Position numbers and translations under genes: made by a program
In this document: piece by piece, positions 58,770 through 64,000 of the stretch
How the letters are laid out: each line of letters opens with the position of its first letter
Position numbering within the stretch: the first letter of the stretch is position 1
The notes under the pieces: model-generated
What the model saw: the letters and a program-made list of their open reading frames with translations, nothing else
Databases searched by the model: none
Told to the model about the DNA's origin: nothing
NCBI GenBank assembly: GCA_014529385.2
Contig: CM043957.1
Coordinates: 66,358,003-66,422,002 of the forward strand
Source of the DNA: Adiantum capillus-veneris
Lineage: Eukaryota; Streptophyta; Polypodiopsida; Polypodiales; Pteridaceae
Length of the DNA stretch: 64,000 nt
Reading direction: 5' to 3'

Positions 58770-61450
58770 ATGGCAGAAAGTTCAACTCAAGTCACACAGA
58801 TTGTTGGAGAGAAGCTAACCAGAGAGAACTACAGCATATGGTCTTATAGGATGGAGAACTTTATCATGGGCAAAGGTTTATGGGATTATATTATATGTGA
58901 ACAAGAGTGTCCCGAGGTTGGTTTGGAACCAAATAGAGAGAATTTTGAAGCAAATAAAACATGGCAAGCAGGAGTAGAAGCTTACAAGAAGTGGATCGAG
59001 AATTCAAGGAAAGTGATGCATTGGATTTCACTATGCATTAGTGACTTCTTTATACCACATGTGAAGAAGGCTCAATCTCTAAAGGAAGCATGGGAGATAC
59101 TAGCAAGAATGAATAGCTCCAATACAGAACCACGAAAAGTTCATTTGAAGCAAAGGTTACATTGTGTATGGCGAGGAAATAGATCCATATCAGATTATGT
59201 GACAGAGATAAAGCAAATACAGGAAGATCTTGCGAGCATTAATGTTGAAGTTCTAGATGATGACTTACTTTCAGTGACATTGAATGGTTTGGGATCGGAA
59301 TACAAGTCATTGGATACATCTTTATCTGTTCGAGGACACATGCCCGATTTTGAAGAGTTAGTAAACCTTTGTTTGTAAGAAGAGGTGAAGTTAGGCAAGT
59401 CAAGTTCTTCTACATCAAATAACAATTCCAGAGATCATGTTTTTTACTCTAGAGGTCGTGGAAACAATAGAGGTGGAAGAGGAAGCTATGGTCGTGGAAA
59501 CAATGCTGGAAGAGGTCAATGGCAAAACCAACGAAGTCAAAGTTACAATGATTATAGCCAAAGAGTTAGGGGGAGAGCCCGAACTCGTGGACGTGGAGGT
59601 GGACGATTTGTACATCCTCAAAGAGATGGATATTGTAACAGATGTGGCATTTATGGTCACTTTGAAAGAGAATGTTACACAAGGCTAAATCAAAATCGTG
59701 ATCGCGGTGGAAGAGGCCGAGGTTATGGCAGACATGGAGGAAACTTTGCTGGATACAATCCTCATGATCAAAATATATATGACAATAGATCAAGTGGGCA
59801 TTTATTTCCTATGGAGCATGTTGTTGGAAGCATGGTGGAGCCACATCATACAGATGATTGGTATTTAGATAGTGGTGCCACAAATCATATGACATATCAT
59901 GGTGAATGGTTTGACATAAAAGAGAAATTAGAAGAGGATGAGTTTGTCGCTACAGGTGATGATACTATGCATCGGATTACACATGTTGGTTCAGTTCCAT
60001 TGCTAGAAAAAGACGGGACATACAACACATTGGGAGATGTTCTATATGTGCCTTCAATCACAAAGAATTTAGCATCAGTTGGACAAATGACAGATCAAGG
60101 GTTGCAAGTCCATTTTAATCGTTATGGCTGCTTCATAGAGGAGTTTCACAAAGGCAGACTAGACAAGATATTGGCACGTGGAAGAAAGAAAGGTCGCTTG
60201 TTCTCATTGGAAGCTGGAGATCCATGTTTACACAGTGGTATGTATGCAAACAAATCAGCCACTCAAGATAATTGGGCAGAGTTATGGCATAAGAGGATTG
60301 GTCATGTCAATTTTAGAAGACTAAAGCATATGCAATCAAATCAAATTGTACGTGGATTACCAAAGTTTGGCAGATTGAATTTTGATCATGTTTGTGAAGC
60401 TTGTCAATTTGGAAAGCAATCTCGTTTACCATTTCCAAAGAGGGGGAGAATTAGCCAGAGTCCTTTGGAAATTGTTCATTCAGATATTTGGGGACCTTGT
60501 CATAATGCTACGCCAAATGGTTGTCGATATTTTATCACATTCACGGATGATTACAGCAGAATGACATGGGTTTACTTTCTAAAGGCAAAGTTAGAGGCGT
60601 TTGAGGTATTCTTGGAGTTCAAAGTTATGGTTGAGAAAGAGAATGGTTGTCAAATTAAATGCCTACGTACAGATGGAGGGGGAGAGTACATGTCACACAA
60701 TTTTGATGATTACTTAAGTGAAAAAGGCATAAGAAGACAGATTACTTGCAGATACACACCACAACAAAATGGAGTTGTTGAGAGAAATAATAGAGTCATA
60801 GCAGAGATTGCAAGAGCCATGATGAATGAGATGAATATTCCATTAACATATTGGACTGAAGCAGTTCATACAGTAGTACACATTATGAATCGAACACCAA
60901 CAACTGCCATTCATGCAATTTCACCTTATGAGAGACTTTATGGGATCAAGCCAACAGTTTCCTACATGAAAGTTTCTGGATGTGTTTGCCATGTTCATGT
61001 GCCAAATGAAGCAAGAAAGAAGATGCAGCCAAAGGTAGTGAAGTGTATATTCTTGGGCTACCCAGTTGAAAAGAAAGGTTACAAGTGCTATGATCCTACG
61101 ACAAGACAAGTTTATGTCAGTAGAGATGTCAGATTTTGTGAGCATGAACCATGGTATAAACCAAAGCCAGTGATGATAGAAGATGAGTATGAAGAGCAAG
61201 AGAATGTGCGTCATGTTGTTGATAAGCCAGGACCATCAACAAGAACTATTTCAGGACCACATATGGCAGAGGAGAGTACAGGAAGTGTCAACCCATGGAG
61301 CGGTCGTTTGCGAGATAAGAAGCAAGATGAGAAAGGCAAGAAGAAAGTGGTTGAAGAGAGTTTTGGAGATGAAAGCTTCGATGAAGAGCATGGTTTACCA
61401 CATTTGAGGACACCTGGCAGTAAGCATATTGAGAAATATGTACCCCCATA
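58770..61450 (+). pseudogene. Copia element A gag-pol, stop at gag end, cut by copia B after integrase
   Basis: Gag starts at ATG 58770 (MAESSTQV) with NYSIWSYRMENF, the copia gag (UBN2-type) fold. A TAA at 59376-59378 replaces what is probably CAA in LCL-x-EEVKLGK; the frame then stays open. The next 694 codons have an RGG-rich stretch, the knuckle C-NR-C-GIYG-H-FERE-C, protease WYLDSGATNHMT, pre-integrase LWHKRIGH and CEACQFGKQ, and integrase HSDIWGP, RTDGGGEY and VERNNR (D, D, E). Reading stops at the copia B LTR (61451). RT and RNase H must lie beyond the window. It is broken in two ways but otherwise well preserved. Confidence 0.92.
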
Positions 61451-62235
61451 TGTTAAGTATGGAGCCTGATTTACCCTTGTAATTTTCCGTGGTAAAAGCG
61501 CACATTTGTAAGGCCCCCATTATGAGGAGAAGCCATCGTGCCTGAAGAAAAATCACTCACCGGAAACCAAAATTTTCACGGACAAAAATCAGGGGCAACT
61601 TTAGAGGCCTCGGGGGCGGAGGCCCCTGAGACTTTTTCGTCGGAATATTCCTTTTCGCCGGAATATTATGGCCGGACGGCGGCCGGAAAGTGGTCGAAAA
61701 ACAACCTGTCGGTTGGCCGGTAGTCAATGGCCGATGGCCGGTGGTCGGAAGTCAATGGCCGGTGGCCGGTGACCGAATTCAATGGCCGGTGGCCGAATTC
61801 AAAAGCGGACTTGTCGTCTCAAGGGCGGCCACACATGGGCGGATTGGAGGGTCCGATTTGGACTTATTCGCACAAGGGCGGCTACGCATGGCTGTCTCTC
61901 ATTAGAGAGGGCAGCCCTTTTGGCCTATAAAAGGAGGCCGTTTCTACACACATTTCATAGTGTGAAGTTGATGCAACAAGGTGAGTGTGAGGTGGTGAGA
62001 GTGAAGCAAGGCGGGAGCTCCATTAAGGGTATAATCCCTTTGTAAACTACTTCTTGTTTTGAAGTACTAAAGCCATTGAGTGGCTGCTTTCCCGTGGACG
62101 TAGTCCACATTGGGTGAACCACGTATATCGTGTGTACTCTCTCTCTCTCCTCTATAATCTCGTGTATGTAAATCTGTCTCTCTCCATTAAGTAATCTACT
62201 CAATTATCTATTTAGCTACGTCTTATTTCCTAACA
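61451..62235 (+). repeat. 5' LTR of copia element B (785 bp)
   Basis: TGTTAAGTATGG...CCTAACA. Same family as the solo LTR at 50931-51722, with a shorter (CT)n run and a different GGCCGGT block. TATA box TATAAAAGG at 61926-61934. Confidence 0.95.
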
Positions 62236-62237
62236 AC

Positions 62238-62249
62238 TGGTATCAGAGC
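62238..62249 (+). promoter_or_regulatory. Primer-binding site (initiator tRNA-Met type), copia B
   Basis: TGGTATCAGAGC two bases after the LTR end. Confidence 0.95.
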
Positions 62250-62308
62250 AAGGTTTGCTCGTAGCTAAATTATCTCAAGGAAAGGATTCCTTGAATTGAG
62301 TGGGAGTT

Positions 62309-64000
62309 ATGGCAGAGGAAGGGAAGCTCAAGATTGAGAAGTTCAACGGCAAAAACTACCAATATTGGAAGATGCAGATTGAAGACTATCTCTACCAGAA
62401 GGACCTCTATTTGCCACTAGGCGGTCTTGCAAAGAAGCCCGCAACGATGGCAGATGAAGCATGGATTGTCCTTGATCGAAAGGCCCTGGGAACAATCCGA
62501 TTAAGCTTGGCGTCAACGGTGGCCTTCAATGTTTTGGAGATGAAGACCACGGAGGACTTGATGAAGTCACTTGACGACTTCTACGAGAAACCATCGGCAT
62601 CTAATAAGGTATTTCTTATGAAGCGCTTGTTCAATCTAAAGATGGCAGAGAATGGTTCAGTTGCAGAACACCTAAATGAATTTAACACAAACATAGGTCA
62701 ACTTCGATCGGTGAAAATCAATTTCGATGACGAAGTGCGAGCTCTCCTTATATTATCATCTCTACCGGATAGTTGGGACAGCCTTGTGATGGCTGTAAGT
62801 AATTCTATCTCTGGTATAAATACTCTTAAGTTTGATGATGTTGTGGGTGTTCTCCTAAGCGAGGAAATACGAAGGAGAAGCACAGGAGAATCATCAAGTG
62901 TTGCATTGTCAGTGGAAACAAGAGGAAGGCCTAAGGAGAGGTTCAAAAGCCAAAAGGGTCGTGATCGCTCAAGACGGAGCAAGTCACGAACAAAGTCAGT
63001 TCTTGAATGTTGGAACTGCGGCAAGAAGGGCCACGTCAAGAAGGATTGCTGGTCCACGAAGAAGAAGGAGACAGAGTCTCAAGAGAACAAGCCAACATTG
63101 GAGGCCAATGTGGCAGGTAAAGTAGAGCAAGATGCTCTAATTCTCTCATTAGACAATGTGTCTAATTCCTGGATAGTAGATTCCAGGGTCTTATTCCATG
63201 CGACACCAAACAAGCAACATTTCCAAGACTACACCAAAGGTAATTTTGGGTATGTATACTTGGGAGATGATGAAGCTTGTGAGATTGTCGGCAAAGGTAC
63301 AGTTTCTGTCAAAACTGCTAACGGAATTGAATGGAAGCTTAAAGATGTTAGGCATGTTCCTTCTCTTCGAAAAAATTTAATCTCTACAGGACAATTGGAC
63401 GATGAAGGTCACAACATTGCATTCGGAAATAAATGGTGGAAGATCTCAAAGGGATATTTGGTGGTTGCCAAGGGAGAAAAGGTCAGTACACTTTACTTGT
63501 GTAGTGTTTGCAAGCAACCTTCAGCTTGTGCAGCAACTACAGAAGTTGATAGTGTAGTGTGGCACTATCGACTTGGGCATATGAGTGCCAAAGGAATGCA
63601 AATCCTTCAAACAAAGAAGCTTCTACCAGGTTTGAAAGAAGTGGACTTAGAGTTCTGTGAAGATTGTGTTTATGGTAAACAAAAAAGGGTAAAATTTCAA
63701 AAATTAGGAAATGAAAGAAAAAATAAAAAACTTGAGTTGGTTCATTGTGATGTTTGGGGTCCTGCAAGTACACCATCACTTGGTGGCTCATTATACCATG
63801 TAACATTCATAGACGATGCGACTAGAAAAACATGGGTTTATGTCATGAAGAATAAATTCGATGTATTTTCCATGTTTCAAAGGTGGAAAGCCTTTGTGGA
63901 GAATGAAACATGTACCAAGGTTAAATGCCTCAGATCCGACAATGGAGGCGAATATTGCAGCCAAGCTTTTGAAAGCTTTTGTGCTAGCAATGGCATTCGG
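62309..64000 (+). CDS. Copia element B gag-pol (5' 564 codons, open to the window edge)
   Basis: An uninterrupted frame runs from ATG 62309 (MAEEGKLKIEKFNGKNY) to the last base, with no stop. Gag has YWKMQIEDYL and the UBN2-type core. The knuckle C-WN-C-GKKG-H-VKKD-C lies at about residues 232-245. The protease region reads SWIVDSRVLFHATP, where copia proteases have D-S-G-A; the catalytic triplet is therefore DSR, which should abolish cleavage. Pre-integrase has VWHYRLGHMS and CEDCVYGKQ. Integrase has HCDVWGP (first Asp) and RSDNGGEY (second Asp); the Glu is outside. The frame suggests a recent insertion with one damaging change. Confidence 0.93.
   Translation, partial: MAEEGKLKIEKFNGKNYQYWKMQIEDYLYQKDLYLPLGGLAKKPATMADEAWIVLDRKALGTIRLSLASTVAFNVLEMKTTEDLMKSLDDFYEKPSASNKVFLMKRLFNLKMAENGSVAEHLNEFNTNIGQLRSVKINFDDEVRALLILSSLPDSWDSLVMAVSNSISGINTLKFDDVVGVLLSEEIRRRSTGESSSVALSVETRGRPKERFKSQKGRDRSRRSKSRTKSVLECWNCGKKGHVKKDCWSTKKKETESQENKPTLEANVAGKVEQDALILSLDNVSNSWIVDSRVLFHATPNKQHFQDYTKGNFGYVYLGDDEACEIVGKGTVSVKTANGIEWKLKDVRHVPSLRKNLISTGQLDDEGHNIAFGNKWWKISKGYLVVAKGEKVSTLYLCSVCKQPSACAATTEVDSVVWHYRLGHMSAKGMQILQTKKLLPGLKEVDLEFCEDCVYGKQKRVKFQKLGNERKNKKLELVHCDVWGPASTPSLGGSLYHVTFIDDATRKTWVYVMKNKFDVFSMFQRWKAFVENETCTKVKCLRSDNGGEYCSQAFESFCASNGIR

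Larger units (their letters stand above)
61451..64000 (+). mobile_element. Copia element B, 5' part, continuing past the window
   Basis: The full 5' LTR, primer site, gag, protease and start of integrase are present. It is inserted in copia A; the left flank is CCATA (61446-61450), so the same pentamer is predicted after its 3' LTR outside the window. Confidence 0.94.

Overview
The window looks like nuclear, repeat-dense DNA from a land plant. Evidence: plant-type Ty3 and Ty1/copia LTR retrotransposons, several with an initiator-tRNA-Met-type primer site; a plant-type LINE; a MULE whose genes have short GT-AG introns; and abundant GA/CA microsatellites. No housekeeping gene, rRNA, tRNA or prokaryotic feature was seen. 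I cannot name the species. A large-genome plant, possibly seed-free, would fit, but that is a guess.

Layout. 1-3960 is a decayed minus-strand Ty3 element with the two-RNase-H architecture known from the Tat clade. 4415-31219 may be one old plus-strand Ty3 element of the chromovirus type: a short LTR plus primer site at 4415-4571, integrase at about 30330-30640, polypurine tract and matching LTR at 31064-31219, and near-matching flanks (cttgg/cttag). Within it lie a pair of abutting 167-bp LTRs (10263-10598), a 10.9-kb MULE (11560-22446), and a second short-LTR Ty3 element in the opposite orientation (27133-30243, target duplication TACAC). The MULE carries a four-exon SWIM-type transposase gene on + and, converging on it, a seven-exon ULP1-like (C48) cysteine protease gene on -. 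All splice phases of the protease gene fit, its His-Asp-Cys triad is kept, and it has no stop.

31620-35170 holds Ty3 debris on both strands. 35269-36764 holds unrecognised exon-like pieces with a WDGNHR motif. 37449-55235 is a young Tat-like Ty3 element: 1.98-kb LTRs about 1% different, flanks ATGC, and dual RNase H. It has been hit by a complete 6.9-kb LINE (39931-46817, 11-bp target duplication) and by a copia solo LTR (50931-51722, target duplication CTTAC). Ahead of gag it carries two tandem, homologous 70-codon small ORFs of unknown function. The LINE split the second one.

55240-57600 has no recognisable gene. A copia element (A, from about 57625) is interrupted at 61450 by another copia element (B). 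B's LTR is of the same family as the solo LTR, and its long open reading frame runs off the right edge of the window.

How it fits together: the window is a stack of insertions whose order can be read from nested target duplications. Most premature stops replace codons where Trp or Gln is expected (TGG to TAG/TGA, CAA to TAA), as expected for decay of methylated cytosines. The items most worth follow-up are the intact ULP1-protease MULE and the paired small ORFs in the Ty3 leader.
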